This document shows, piece by piece, positions 9,142 through 17,984 of a DNA stretch of 64,000 nt. The notes below the pieces were generated by a model that ran no database searches, was not told the origin of the DNA, and saw only the letters and a program-made list of their open reading frames with translations. Position numbers and translations under genes: made by a program. Source of the DNA: CAJXZP01 sp963974475 (GTDB taxonomy: Bacteria > Bacteroidota > Bacteroidia > Flavobacteriales_G > Salibacteraceae). Position 1 is the stretch's first letter, and each line of letters begins with the position of its first letter. The stretch covers positions 1-64,000 of the forward strand of contig CAXBCR010000003.1 in assembly GCA_963974475.1 (NCBI GenBank). Direction: 5' to 3'.

Positions 9142-10677
9142 ATGCTCGTAAAAACTTATGGTTCTGCTGTGTACGGAATTGATGCCCAAACTATTACCGT
9201 TGAAGTAAATATTGGTAAAGGGGTAAATTTTGCCCTTGTAGGATTGGCCGATAGCGCGGTAAAAGAAAGTCAGCAACGCATTGATGCGGCTTTGGTAAAC
9301 AATGGATTTAAAATTCCGGTGAAAGGAATTACCATTAACATGGCTCCCGCAAATATTCGAAAAGAAGGAAGCGCTTATGACCTCACTCTTGCCATGGGCA
9401 TTTTGGCTGCTACGGAACAAATTGATGCACCCAATATTAGCGATTACGTGATCATGGGTGAACTTGCGCTAGATGGTGATTTGCGTACTATTCGCGGAGC
9501 GTTACCCATCGCTGTAAGAGCCCAAAAAGAAGGATTTAAGGGATTTATACTTCCGTATGATAATGCCCGCGAAGCTGCGGTAGTGGAAGGGTTGGATGTG
9601 TATGGAATTAAGAATATTACTGAGGTAATTGATTTTTTTACGGGAAATGGAACATTGGAGCCCACGAAGGTAGATTTGCTGGAATCGTTTAATGAAGACA
9701 GTGAATTATTTAATGTAGATTTTGCGGATGTGAAAGGGCAAGAAACCGTGAAAAGAGGTTTGGAAATTGCCGCTGCAGGTGGTCATAATGTAATTATGGT
9801 AGGCCCTCCAGGAACCGGAAAAACGATGTTGGCTAAAAGGATTCCGACTATTTTGCCACCACTTACCCTAGAAGAGGCTTTGGAAACTACTAAAATTCAT
9901 TCGGTATCTGGACTGCTGGGTAAAACCACCGCTTTGATTACGCAACGACCTTTCCGACATCCACACCATACGGTTTCGGATGTGGCTTTGGTAGGAGGAG
10001 GGACCAACCCAAAACCAGGTGAAATTTCTTTAGCTCACAACGGGATTTTATTTCTGGATGAGTTGCCCGAGTTTAAACGCACGGTGTTGGAAGTAATGCG
10101 ACAGCCCCTTGAAGACCGATATGTCACCATTTCTCGTGCAATGATTACTGTGGATTTCCCTGCTTCTTTTATGCTGGTAGCATCCATGAACCCATCGCCT
10201 AGTGGTGATTTTTATGATGCGTCTTCCTCTACCGATAGCGAACAATCGGTGAGACGGTATTTGAATAAAGTTTCGGGTCCGCTGATGGATAGGATTGATT
10301 TGCACCTCGAAGTAGGCAGTGTGCCCTATGAAGAATTGCGCCAACGTGAAGATGGAGAAAACAGCAAATCCATTCGAGATCGTGTTATTGCCGCGCGAAA
10401 AATTCAAAACGACCGGTATGAAGGAATTGAAGGCATATTTAGCAATGCACAGCTAGAGCCAAAACAAATGAAAAAATGGTGTGTGATTGATGATATGGGA
10501 GAGCAATTATTGAAAAATGCCGTAGAGCGATTGGGCTTTTCCGCCCGGTCCTACAACCGAATCCTAAAAGTAGCCCGCACCATTGCTGACCTAGAAACAA
10601 GTGAAAAAATTTCAGCACAACATGTAGCAGAAGCCATACAATACCGCGCACTAGATAGAGATGGGTGGCTAGGGTAG
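9142..10677 (+). CDS. comM: YifB/ComM family Mg-chelatase-like AAA+ ATPase
   Basis: 511 residues from the ATG at 9142 (a GTG 24 codons upstream is open, but family members begin MLVKTYGSAVYGI). Domain order: N-terminal Lon-protease-like fold (1-165), AAA+ Mg-chelatase-type ATPase with Walker A GPPGTGKT (221-228) and Walker B GILFLDELPEF, then a C-terminal magnesium-chelatase-associated domain. In naturally competent bacteria ComM is a hexameric branch-migration helicase that helps integrate transforming DNA; the family is widespread outside competent species. Stand-alone gene, followed directly by repeat arrays. Confidence 0.92.
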   Translation: MLVKTYGSAVYGIDAQTITVEVNIGKGVNFALVGLADSAVKESQQRIDAALVNNGFKIPVKGITINMAPANIRKEGSAYDLTLAMGILAATEQIDAPNISDYVIMGELALDGDLRTIRGALPIAVRAQKEGFKGFILPYDNAREAAVVEGLDVYGIKNITEVIDFFTGNGTLEPTKVDLLESFNEDSELFNVDFADVKGQETVKRGLEIAAAGGHNVIMVGPPGTGKTMLAKRIPTILPPLTLEEALETTKIHSVSGLLGKTTALITQRPFRHPHHTVSDVALVGGGTNPKPGEISLAHNGILFLDELPEFKRTVLEVMRQPLEDRYVTISRAMITVDFPASFMLVASMNPSPSGDFYDASSSTDSEQSVRRYLNKVSGPLMDRIDLHLEVGSVPYEELRQREDGENSKSIRDRVIAARKIQNDRYEGIEGIFSNAQLEPKQMKKWCVIDDMGEQLLKNAVERLGFSARSYNRILKVARTIADLETSEKISAQHVAEAIQYRALDRDGWLG

Positions 10678-10713
10678 CCTATCGTGAGTGCTTGGGTGGA
10701 TGTTTGATTTTCT

Positions 10714-11010
10714 AAATAATGTCGAACAAGGAATGCTGAATTATGAACAAGGAAGTAAAAAAAATGAAATTGAAATGGAAACTTCTTCATTCATCATTCC
10801 TTGTTGGGTGTTCTTAATTCAGGTATTTAAATAATGTCGAACAAGGAATGCTGAATTATGAACAAGGAAGTGAAAAATGAAATTGAAATGGAAACTTCTT
10901 CATTCATCATTCCTTGTTGGGTGTTCGAAATTCAGGTATTTAAATAATGTCGAACAAGGAATGCTGAATTATGAACAAGGAAGTGAAAAATGGAATTGAA
11001 GATTATCGAG
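10714..11010 (+). repeat. Tandem 113-115 bp repeats upstream of a four-helix-bundle gene
   Basis: Two and a half units, starting at 10714, 10829 and 10942. Each unit opens with AATAATGTCGAACAAGGAAT and ends with the inverse CATTCCTTGTTGGGTGTTC, so a unit contains an 11-bp inverted repeat AACAAGGAATG/CATTCCTTGTT. The same unit reappears after the gene at 11461. The core matches the repeats at 347-505 and 1480-1680. No protein gene here; minus-strand ORFs are repeat translations. Confidence 0.9.
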
Positions 11011-11037
11011 CAAGTTAAAACGTTATAAGAAAATAAA

Positions 11038-11400
11038 ATGAAGAAATTTAACCTTGAGGACCGACTAGTAGATTTTTCTGTTCAGATAATTAATGTGGTA
11101 GAACAAACTCCCAAAACCCGAACGGGTAATCATTTAGCAGGACAAATTGTGCGTTCAGGTACTTCATCTGCCTTGAATTATGGAGAAGCGCAAAGTGCAG
11201 AATCTCCACGTGATTTTGTTCATAAAATGAAAGTGGTATTAAAAGAATTACGAGAGACATACGTAAATCTTAAAATCATGCATAAAGGAAAAGTGTATGA
11301 AAACGAGTCATTGATTATTGAGGTTAAAAAAGAAAATGACGAGTTGATTTCTATTTTCGTTAAAAGCGTGGAGACCGCAAAAAGGAACATGAAAGATTAA
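11038..11400 (+). CDS. Four-helix-bundle protein (IVS/S23 family)
   Basis: 120 residues, all helical. Typical segments: NLEDRLVDFSVQII at the start, RTGNHLAGQIVRSGTSSALNYGEA in the middle, and RDFVHKMKVVLKELRETYVNLKI. This matches the family first seen in intervening sequences of 23S rRNA genes (S23/TIGR02436), related to the Avd accessory protein of diversity-generating retroelements. Stand-alone members are frequent in Bacteroidota and their role is unknown; a nucleic-acid-binding pentamer is the structural precedent. Here the gene sits exactly between arrays of the same repeat, suggesting it moves or is maintained with them. No reverse transcriptase or transposase is next to it. Confidence 0.88.
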   Translation: MKKFNLEDRLVDFSVQIINVVEQTPKTRTGNHLAGQIVRSGTSSALNYGEAQSAESPRDFVHKMKVVLKELRETYVNLKIMHKGKVYENESLIIEVKKENDELISIFVKSVETAKRNMKD

Positions 11401-11460
11401 ATGGGAAGGCAAAGAATGCAATCTTGATTGTTTGACGAATGGTGGGTTTTTGGGTGTTTG

Positions 11461-11621
11461 GAATAATGTCGAACAAGGAATGCTGAATTATGAACAAGGA
11501 AGTGAAAAAATGAAATTGAAATGGAAACTTCTTTATTCATCATTCTTTGTTGGGTGTTCTTAATTCAAAATGAATAACGAATGATGAATAATGAACAAGG
11601 AATGAAGAAGTAAAAAAAACA
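11461..11621 (+). repeat. Repeat array downstream of the four-helix-bundle gene
   Basis: One full copy of the 113-bp unit (11461-11568) plus a partial copy with AACAAGGAATGAAGAAGTAAAA. Together with 10714-11010 it brackets the 120-residue gene in direct orientation. The rest of the 11401-11811 gap holds no gene, only a C/G-rich phrase around 11695-11745 (CCCCCTTGGAGGAGGGGG and AATCTAGGGGG), another element type common between Bacteroidota genes. Confidence 0.85.
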
Positions 11622-11811
11622 GGAATTTGGAGTTGAATGGAAACCACTAAACTTCAAACTCTTCCACTCACTAAAAAATAATCCGTAATTAATTCCCCCT
11701 TGGAGGAGGGGGAGATTATGAGCGTGCGAATAATCTAGGGGGATTGATTCGAAGCGCAATATTTTAGGTGACCGAAATTGACGTGGAAAACTCAAAACCC
11801 AATCACCCAAA

Positions 11812-13134
11812 TCAAAAAGCCGTCACTTGAAAAATACGTTTGGTTTGGTCGGTTACTTTAAATTGTTCGGACGAACGAATTCCTATTACCCAGCAAATTT
11901 TTTGGTTGCTTTCTAGTACCCAGATATTTTCTTTTTCCGGAAGTGGAATTTTAGCATCGATTAATAAATCGGATACTTTTTTACTCCCTTTCATTCCAAA
12001 AGGATGGATGCGGTCGCCTTCCTTCCAAACGCGCAATGTTAAAGGATAGGTGAGAGTATCAAAATCAAAATAAGCGATGTTTTTAGCCTTTGAAAACGAA
12101 ACGTCTTTTCGGTGATGGTCTTCAAATTTTAGCGGTATGGGTTGGGTGATTTCTCCTAAAAACTCGGTAATAGAATACTCATTTGGAATAGTGAAAAAAC
12201 GTTTGGGTTGCACGAAGACTTCCGTTCTATCCACATAAATTTTGTAATCGGTGGATGAAATTGTAACCCCTGGTTGGCTACTTAAACCCGTTATCAAATC
12301 ATGAACCTGTGATGGGTTAAATCCAAATGGTTGCAACTTATACGTCAGTATTACATCTGTAAACTTATCCGACCTCAATTTATCAATCGGCAAACTAAAT
12401 CCTTTTTCGGTGTGAGTTACCCAATCATTCCACGTCTCATCCAGTTTTTCTTGCACGTAGGCATCTACCCTCAACAAACGCTTAAAATTACGTTGAAAGG
12501 TGTCTTCTAAATTTGGATTTAGTTCCTTTAAAATCGGTAGAACGGTATGACGAATCTTGTTGCGATGGTATTTTATGCTTTGGTTAGATAAGTCTTCTCG
12601 CCAGTCTAAGTTTTTGGATTTGGAGTAGCTATAAATTTCTTCTTTTGTGAAACCCAATAACGGCCGAATAATCCGCCCATTTATAGGTTTAATTCCTCTC
12701 AAACCAGATAAACCAGTGCCGCGGGTGCTATTAAGTAGGAAGGTTTCAATATTGTCGGTTAAGTGCGTACCTACCGCAATTTGGCTAAAATTATTTTCCT
12801 TACAGATTTTTTCAAACCAGAAATACCGAAGGTTTCTAGCGGCCATTTGAATGGAGATTTTACGCGTTTTTGCGTAGGTCTCGGTTTCAAATTTTATGGT
12901 ATAAAACGGAACGTTGAATTGTAACGCTAGGTTTTTAGTAAATTCTTGATCGGCATCCGCATCTTTACCTCTTAGATTAAAATGGCAATGAGCAAGCGCA
13001 ATTTGGAATCCAAAAGAATGCAATAGATAAGCCAGTACTACAGAATCAGCACCACCACTCACCCCCACGAGAACGCGCTTATCTTGGTTGGAGGACGTTA
13101 ATTCAGAAATGTTGTTTTTAAATTTTGATTCCAT
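11812..13134 (-). CDS. tilS: tRNA(Ile)-lysidine synthase TilS
   Basis: 440 residues. TilS ligates lysine to C34 of the CAU-anticodon isoleucine tRNA, switching it from Met to Ile identity; essential in most bacteria. The N-terminal PP-loop ATPase motif SGGADS is at residues 26-31; family-typical segments follow: ALAHCHFNLRGKDAD, VGTHLTDNIETFLLNSTRGTGLSGL and the RNKIRHTVLP segment. The C-terminal part (KEGDRIHPFGMKGSKKVSDLLIDAKIP) is the conserved TilS C-domain. Cytoplasmic; monocistronic on the minus strand. Confidence 0.95.
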   Translation of the reverse strand: MESKFKNNISELTSSNQDKRVLVGVSGGADSVVLAYLLHSFGFQIALAHCHFNLRGKDADADQEFTKNLALQFNVPFYTIKFETETYAKTRKISIQMAARNLRYFWFEKICKENNFSQIAVGTHLTDNIETFLLNSTRGTGLSGLRGIKPINGRIIRPLLGFTKEEIYSYSKSKNLDWREDLSNQSIKYHRNKIRHTVLPILKELNPNLEDTFQRNFKRLLRVDAYVQEKLDETWNDWVTHTEKGFSLPIDKLRSDKFTDVILTYKLQPFGFNPSQVHDLITGLSSQPGVTISSTDYKIYVDRTEVFVQPKRFFTIPNEYSITEFLGEITQPIPLKFEDHHRKDVSFSKAKNIAYFDFDTLTYPLTLRVWKEGDRIHPFGMKGSKKVSDLLIDAKIPLPEKENIWVLESNQKICWVIGIRSSEQFKVTDQTKRIFQVTAF

Positions 13135-13351
13135 TCTACAAACACAAATTTAGGTTAATTCAACTGCTTATAGATTTATTGAATCAGTAAGGTTAGGAGA
13201 AATTTAACGTGACTTTTATCATTTTCGAACCCATCAGAATATCAGACCTTTACCAAAGTAGCAAAGCACGGCTACAAATAGTACGAACAGAAAGGTTTGC
13301 CACGTTACCGTCCACCAATTTTACATGAATAACCTTTACAATATATTCAAA

Positions 13352-14104
13352 ATGAAAAAGATACTTATTTTAATAATTGCGATTGGAATGACTTTCGGGT
13401 TTTCTAGTTGTAAAAATGATACCCCACAACCCACGGTTGAAAATACGCCTACAGTAGTAAATATTAATTTTCATCATTTTGTGGATGGAGCTCCCGTAGA
13501 GATTGACACCATGAAATACATTAATGCCCATGGCGATACATTTAGTATGCGGACCATTAAATATTTTATTACCAGAGTTACTTTTCATCGGGATGGAAAA
13601 TCGGATGTGGTGCTACCTGATATGCATTACGTAGAGCACGCCATTCCTACTACAGAAGCCTATCAGTTTGAAAACAAGATTCCTAGTGGGACCTATACCG
13701 GAGTTAGTTTTACTTACGGATTTGTAAATGCAGATAACAAATCAAACATGTTTACCAGCCCTCCAGAATTTCAAATGTTTTGGCCAGAAAACATGGGCGG
13801 AGGTTACCATTACCAAAAAATTGAAGGACAATATTTGGATAATGGCGTGAAGAAATTTTTCAACTTTCATGCTGGGAGTCTGGATAAAACAGATTACAGT
13901 ATTGCCATTGATTTACCTAATTCCGGATTTGAAGTAGTGAATAATCAAGTGCAAATAGACCTAGATATGGAAATTCAAAACTGGTTTAAAAACCCGGTCG
14001 ATTGGGATTTCGCCTATTTTGGAGCGGCTATAATGGGAAATGCCGAAGCGCAAGCAACCATTCAAAAAAACGGGAAGGATGTATTTACCGGTACTGTTAA
14101 CTAA
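13352..14104 (+). CDS. MbnP-family lipoprotein (putative copper-binding)
   Basis: 250 residues from the ATG at 13352 (an in-frame ATG nine codons earlier is less likely, since the lipoprotein signal begins MKKILILIIAIG). The lipobox is FSSC; the mature protein starts CKNDTPQP. The body reads VNINFHHFVDGAPVEIDTMKY...FSMRTIKYFITRVTFH and later GTYTGVSFTYGF, the pattern of MbnP-like proteins. MbnP and its partner MbnH (di-heme peroxidase) come from methanobactin operons of methanotrophs, but the pair is widespread elsewhere. Here a di-heme peroxidase gene follows 19 bp later, supporting the assignment. Role in copper handling is inferred. Confidence 0.8.
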   Translation: MKKILILIIAIGMTFGFSSCKNDTPQPTVENTPTVVNINFHHFVDGAPVEIDTMKYINAHGDTFSMRTIKYFITRVTFHRDGKSDVVLPDMHYVEHAIPTTEAYQFENKIPSGTYTGVSFTYGFVNADNKSNMFTSPPEFQMFWPENMGGGYHYQKIEGQYLDNGVKKFFNFHAGSLDKTDYSIAIDLPNSGFEVVNNQVQIDLDMEIQNWFKNPVDWDFAYFGAAIMGNAEAQATIQKNGKDVFTGTVN

Positions 14105-14123
14105 AAAAAACTGGAGGACTTTT

Positions 14124-15137
14124 ATGAAATCAATCGCTTTATTAATTGGAATTGGGTTTGTTACCTTATCGGGATGTACCAATAAAGGGCCAGAGCCAAT
14201 TACCAATCCGGTGGAAAAACCGTATGTGACCACACCGTATAATTTGGAAAATCCTGTTGGGTTTCCAGATCGTAAAATTGCGGAAGATAATCCAACCACC
14301 TTGGAAGGAGTATCTCTTGGGCGAATGTTGTACTATGATCATATTATGGATAAAGACAGTTCCCGAGCGTGTGCTAGTTGTCATATTCAGAGCCAGGCAT
14401 TTCAAACAGATAATGGCTCTTCGCAAGTGTTGGAGCACGTAAATCTTTCGTGGAGTACTAATTTTATGTGGAATGGTAGTTTTCAAGGAACACTAGAAGA
14501 TGTGATGACTTTTGAGGTAGAAGAATTTTTGAAAACAGATTTGACCCGATTGAATAATAGTGAAAAGTACCGCGATTTATTTAAAAAAGCATTCAATGTG
14601 GATGTAATTACTTCCAAAGAAGCGGCTTATGCGTTGGCGCAATTTGAGCGTATTTTAACGTCTAGTAATTCACGATTTGACAAGTTTTTGAGAGGAGAAG
14701 TAATCCTAACACCGCAAGAGTTAACAGGTTTTGATTTGTTTAACACCGAAAAAGCAGATTGTTTTCATTGCCACGGCACAGCATTATTTACCGATAATAC
14801 GCCTAGAAATAATGGGTTGGATTTAAACCCCGCGGATGGTTACATGGCGGTGACTGGTAATCCAAAAGATTTAGGACGTTTTAAAACGCCAACCCTTAGA
14901 AACATTGAACTCACCGCTCCGTATATGCACGATGGGAGGTTTGCTACGCTTGAAGATGTGGTAGATTTTTACAGTACCGGAGTGCATAATACAGCCACAG
15001 TAGATCCACTTATGGTATATGCGTATCAAGGCGGAGTTCAATTATCTACCGATGAAAAAGCGGCTTTAATTGCATTCTTAAAAACACTTACAGACACGAG
15101 TTATTTAGCAAATCCCGAACTCTCCAATCCTTTCTAA
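14124..15137 (+). CDS. Di-heme cytochrome c peroxidase family lipoprotein (MbnH-like)
   Basis: 337 residues from the ATG at 14124, chosen because a good GGAGG lies 7 bp upstream and a lipoprotein signal (LSGC) begins there. Two c-type heme motifs: CASCH (residues 83-87) and CFHCH (213-217), plus the C-terminal APYMHDGRFATLEDVVDFY segment of bacterial di-heme peroxidases/MauG-like enzymes. Family members reduce peroxide, or as MbnH oxidise a partner Trp in MbnP. Its neighbour is an MbnP-type lipoprotein, so the pair probably acts together in the periplasm or outer membrane. A terminator follows the gene. Confidence 0.9.
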   Translation: MKSIALLIGIGFVTLSGCTNKGPEPITNPVEKPYVTTPYNLENPVGFPDRKIAEDNPTTLEGVSLGRMLYYDHIMDKDSSRACASCHIQSQAFQTDNGSSQVLEHVNLSWSTNFMWNGSFQGTLEDVMTFEVEEFLKTDLTRLNNSEKYRDLFKKAFNVDVITSKEAAYALAQFERILTSSNSRFDKFLRGEVILTPQELTGFDLFNTEKADCFHCHGTALFTDNTPRNNGLDLNPADGYMAVTGNPKDLGRFKTPTLRNIELTAPYMHDGRFATLEDVVDFYSTGVHNTATVDPLMVYAYQGGVQLSTDEKAALIAFLKTLTDTSYLANPELSNPF

Positions 15138-15163
15138 TGGTGATTAATTTTTGAGAGGAGATG

Positions 15164-15197
15164 AACCAATCTTGCTTGGAGTAAGGTTGGTTTTTTT
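15164..15197 (+). terminator. Rho-independent terminator after the MbnP/peroxidase pair
   Basis: AACCAATCTT pairs with AAGGTTGGTT (one G-T pair) across a 9-nt loop, followed by a run of seven T. Confidence 0.85.
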
Positions 15198-15241
15198 ATG
15201 CATGTAAATGTGAGATTGTGCTAAAATTAGTACCTTTCCAA

Positions 15242-15937
15242 ATGGTGCGTAAAAAACAATTTATAGTGTTGATTTCCATATTTGTAGTGGTTTTTATGGT
15301 GATTTTTTCCAATCATAAAACTGGGAATTCTTTACCTGAAAATTTTGTATACATCACAGATGTTGTGCCGAATGTACTATTGGATATAAGGTATTACGGA
15401 ACGGACAATTTTGTGGGAAGACGCGTAGAAGGATATGAAAAACCGGTGGCTATTGTTACCAAAGAATGCGCACAGCACTTGCAACGAGTGGCTTTGGAGG
15501 TAGCGAAATTGAATTACCAATTAAAAATAATGGATGCGTATCGGCCACAAAGAGCGGTCAATCATTTTTCCAAATGGGCGATGGATTTAGCGGATACGCT
15601 CACTAAATCTAAGTATTACCCGGAGGTGGATAAATCGGATTTGTTTAAGCTGAACTACATTGCTTCCAAATCAGGACATTCACGCGGTAGCACCGTTGAT
15701 TTGACATTGGTAGATAAGAACGGAATGGAGCTAGATATGGGCAGCACGTGGGATTATTTTGGAACTACATCATGGCCAAGTGATACCTCTATTTCAAAAT
15801 TAGCTCAAAAAAACAGGAATTACTTACGTTCCGTAATGCTGGAAAATGGCTTTCAACCTTACCATGAAGAATGGTGGCATTTCACCTTGAAAGAGGAGCC
15901 ATTTCCGGAAACGTATTTCAATTTTTTAGTGGAGTAA
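15242..15937 (+). CDS. D-Ala-D-Ala dipeptidase (VanX/DdpX family)
   Basis: 231 residues from the ATG at 15242 (a GTG eight codons earlier is open). One N-terminal membrane/signal helix, then an M15D zinc peptidase domain. Zinc-site motifs are intact: SGHSRGSTVDL (SxHxxGxxxD) and EEWWHF (ExxWH), with the DAYRPQRAV arginine region before them. The enzyme hydrolyses D-Ala-D-Ala; outside vancomycin-resistance operons it usually serves peptidoglycan turnover or D-Ala scavenging, and no vanHA-type genes are nearby. Envelope-facing location inferred from the helix. Confidence 0.9.
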   Translation: MVRKKQFIVLISIFVVVFMVIFSNHKTGNSLPENFVYITDVVPNVLLDIRYYGTDNFVGRRVEGYEKPVAIVTKECAQHLQRVALEVAKLNYQLKIMDAYRPQRAVNHFSKWAMDLADTLTKSKYYPEVDKSDLFKLNYIASKSGHSRGSTVDLTLVDKNGMELDMGSTWDYFGTTSWPSDTSISKLAQKNRNYLRSVMLENGFQPYHEEWWHFTLKEEPFPETYFNFLVE

Positions 15938-15991
15938 ATCCCTGCTTTTTGACTAGTTTAGCCTTTCGCTAACCGCATAAAAAGTAGTTTA

Positions 15992-16011
15992 TTTGCGATT
16001 GCATTCGCAAA
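15992..16011. promoter_or_regulatory. Inverted repeat, candidate operator
   Basis: TTTGCGA and TCGCAAA flank a 6-bp spacer; a third half-site, TTTGCGA, lies at about 16023-16029, before the start of the DUF4143 ATPase gene. Binding protein unknown. Confidence 0.35.
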
Positions 16012-16061
16012 AAACATAGGTAATTTGCGATTAGGAATATTGTTTATTGTATATTCGCCTT

Positions 16062-17192
16062 ATGATTAGGCGTTTAATAAAAGACAGAATTAAAAAGAAG
16101 TTGTTTTCGGGAAAGGCAATTTTAGTATTTGGTGCTAGGCAAGTAGGTAAAACTACCTTATTAGAATCTTTTACAAAAGAATATGACAATGTAAGGTGGC
16201 TGAATGCAGATGATAGTGATGTGCAGGCACTATTTGCAACGCCTTCCTCATCGGTATTCAAAAAAGAGTTTGGCCAAGTTAAAATTCTAATCATTGACGA
16301 AGCGCAAAGAATTGAAGATATCGGTATAAAACTTAAACTAATCACCGACCAATTAAAGGATGTTCAGTTAATTGTAACCGGGTCATCTGCTTTTGAGTTG
16401 GCCAATGACCTTAACGAACCATTAACGGGAAGAAAATGGGAATATCACATGTATCCACTTTCGTATGAAGAAATGATTAATCATCATGGTTTTTTGGAAG
16501 AGCGCAGGTTGTTACATCATCGTTTGGTGTATGGCTATTATCCAGATGTAGTTACGGCTAAAGGCGATGAAAAAGAAGTGTTGAAACAGCTCTCTGATAG
16601 TTATTTGTATAAGGATATTTTGATTTGGAATAAGGTTAAAAAAAGCGATAAGCTCGTAAAGCTTTTGCAGGCTTTAGCGTTTCAATTAGGCAATCAAGTA
16701 TCGTATAGTGAATTGGGTAAAACGGTGGGTTTAGATAATGAAACCATCCAAAACTATATTCAGTTGTTAGAACAGTCATTTGTCATATTTAGACTGGGTT
16801 CGTTTAACCGAAACCTACGTACTGAACTCAAGAAATCGCGTAAAATATATTTTTATGATAATGGAATTAGAAATGCGCTAATCGCCAATTTTCAGCAAGT
16901 AGAATTGCGTCAGGATATGGGAGCACTTTGGGAAAATTTTATTATTTCAGAACGAATGAAATACAATGCATATCATTCTAATTGGGTAAACAGTTATTTC
17001 TGGAGAACTACCGCCCAGCAAGAGGTAGATTATTTAGAAGAACAAAACGGAAAAATTGCTGCGTTTGAGTTTAAGTGGAACACCAAAAAGAATGTAAGAA
17101 TTACTAAAGGGTTTACCAATGCCTACCCCGATGCAGCGACAAAAATTATTACGCCAGAAAATTTTGAAAGCTTTATTATGAAGGAAGAGTAA
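16062..17192 (+). CDS. AAA+ ATPase with C-terminal DUF4143
   Basis: 376 residues from the ATG at 16062. N-terminal AAA_14 domain with Walker A GARQVGKTT (about residues 26-34) and Walker B ILIIDEAQRI, a sensor-like LIVTGSSAFEL, and a C-terminal DUF4143 nuclease-like domain (TAQQEVDYLEEQNGKIAAFEFKW, resembling the D...ExK arrangement of restriction-endonuclease folds). This large family is abundant in prokaryotes, varies from strain to strain, and has no firm function; roles in defence or mobile-element biology are suggested. Stand-alone gene with an inverted repeat upstream. Confidence 0.88.
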   Translation: MIRRLIKDRIKKKLFSGKAILVFGARQVGKTTLLESFTKEYDNVRWLNADDSDVQALFATPSSSVFKKEFGQVKILIIDEAQRIEDIGIKLKLITDQLKDVQLIVTGSSAFELANDLNEPLTGRKWEYHMYPLSYEEMINHHGFLEERRLLHHRLVYGYYPDVVTAKGDEKEVLKQLSDSYLYKDILIWNKVKKSDKLVKLLQALAFQLGNQVSYSELGKTVGLDNETIQNYIQLLEQSFVIFRLGSFNRNLRTELKKSRKIYFYDNGIRNALIANFQQVELRQDMGALWENFIISERMKYNAYHSNWVNSYFWRTTAQQEVDYLEEQNGKIAAFEFKWNTKKNVRITKGFTNAYPDAATKIITPENFESFIMKEE

Positions 17193-17197
17193 TCGTT

Positions 17198-17878
17198 TTA
17201 ATACCCTTGCGATTCCACCACCCCATCTCGCAAACGAATAATGCGTTTGGCATGTTCGGCAATATCTTCTTCGTGCGTCACTAAAATAACGGTATTTCCG
17301 TTGGAATGAATCTCATTAAAAAGAGCCATTATTTCATGCGAAGTTTTGGTGTCTAAGTTACCTGTAGGCTCATCGGCCAATATAATGGAAGGTTTGTTTA
17401 CCAAAGCTCTTGCCACAGCCACCCGTTGGCGTTGACCACCCGAAAGCTCATTTGGATTATGGTTCATTCGGTCAGTTAATCCTACTTGTTCCAATACTTC
17501 GGCTGCTCGTTCTAATCGGTCTTTTTTGCTCCATCCGGCATACACCAGGGGCAAGGCAACATTTTCTAATGCAGAATAGCGTGGAAGCAAGTTGAAAGTT
17601 TGAAAAACAAAGCCAATTTCCGTATTCCGAATTTCCGCTAATTCATTGTCTATCATTCTACTCACATCCTTATTGTTGAGTAAGTATTTGCCTGCTGTGG
17701 GCGTGTCCAAACAACCAATTACATTCATTAAAGTGGACTTGCCCGAACCCGAAGGCCCCATTAAAGCCGTGTATTCATTGCGTTCAATTTCAATGTCAAT
17801 GCCGCGCAAAGCCTTAACCACTTGTTGTCCAACAACAAACTCTCTTGTAATTTCTTTTAGGTCGATTACCAAACTCAT
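17198..17878 (-). CDS. ABC transporter ATP-binding protein (LolD/MacB type)
   Basis: 226 residues with the complete nucleotide-binding domain: Walker [10 protein letters not shown] (about 41-49), Q-loop FQTFNLLP, signature [15 protein letters not shown], Walker [13 protein letters not shown], and the switch His in VILVTHE. The length and the '[10 protein letters not shown]' signature place it in the LolD/MacB/FtsE-like group that powers FtsX-type permeases moving lipoproteins or peptides at the inner membrane. No permease gene adjoins it, so the partner must be elsewhere. It ends five bases from the convergent DUF4143 gene. Confidence 0.92.
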   Translation of the reverse strand: MSLVIDLKEITREFVVGQQVVKALRGIDIEIERNEYTALMGPSGSGKSTLMNVIGCLDTPTAGKYLLNNKDVSRMIDNELAEIRNTEIGFVFQTFNLLPRYSALENVALPLVYAGWSKKDRLERAAEVLEQVGLTDRMNHNPNELSGGQRQRVAVARALVNKPSIILADEPTGNLDTKTSHEIMALFNEIHSNGNTVILVTHEEDIAEHAKRIIRLRDGVVESQGY

Positions 17879-17970
17879 ACCTCAAAAGTACACGTTCCCT
17901 TTGATATGATTTAGGTAAATACACCAGTGGGTTTATTAGCGTACCGATGGTTTTTCTATGGGATTGCCAT

Positions 17971-17978
17971 TACATTTG
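17971..17978 (+). promoter_or_regulatory. Candidate -7 element of pabB
   Basis: TACATTTG matches TAnnTTTG and ends only 6 bp before the pabB ATG at 17985, implying a very short or absent 5' leader. Confidence 0.4.
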
Positions 17979-17984
17979 CAGCGC

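Noticed and set aside
10714..11010. CRISPR-like array
   Set aside because: Units are ~113 bp, directly adjacent without unique spacers, and contain an inverted pair; no cas genes nearby.
11038..11400. Diversity-generating retroelement accessory gene (avd)
   Set aside because: The fold is related, but there is no reverse transcriptase, template repeat or variable target gene near it.
11565..11810. 81-residue minus-strand ORF
   Set aside because: It spans the intergenic repeat and a C/G-rich dispersed phrase; translation of repeats only.
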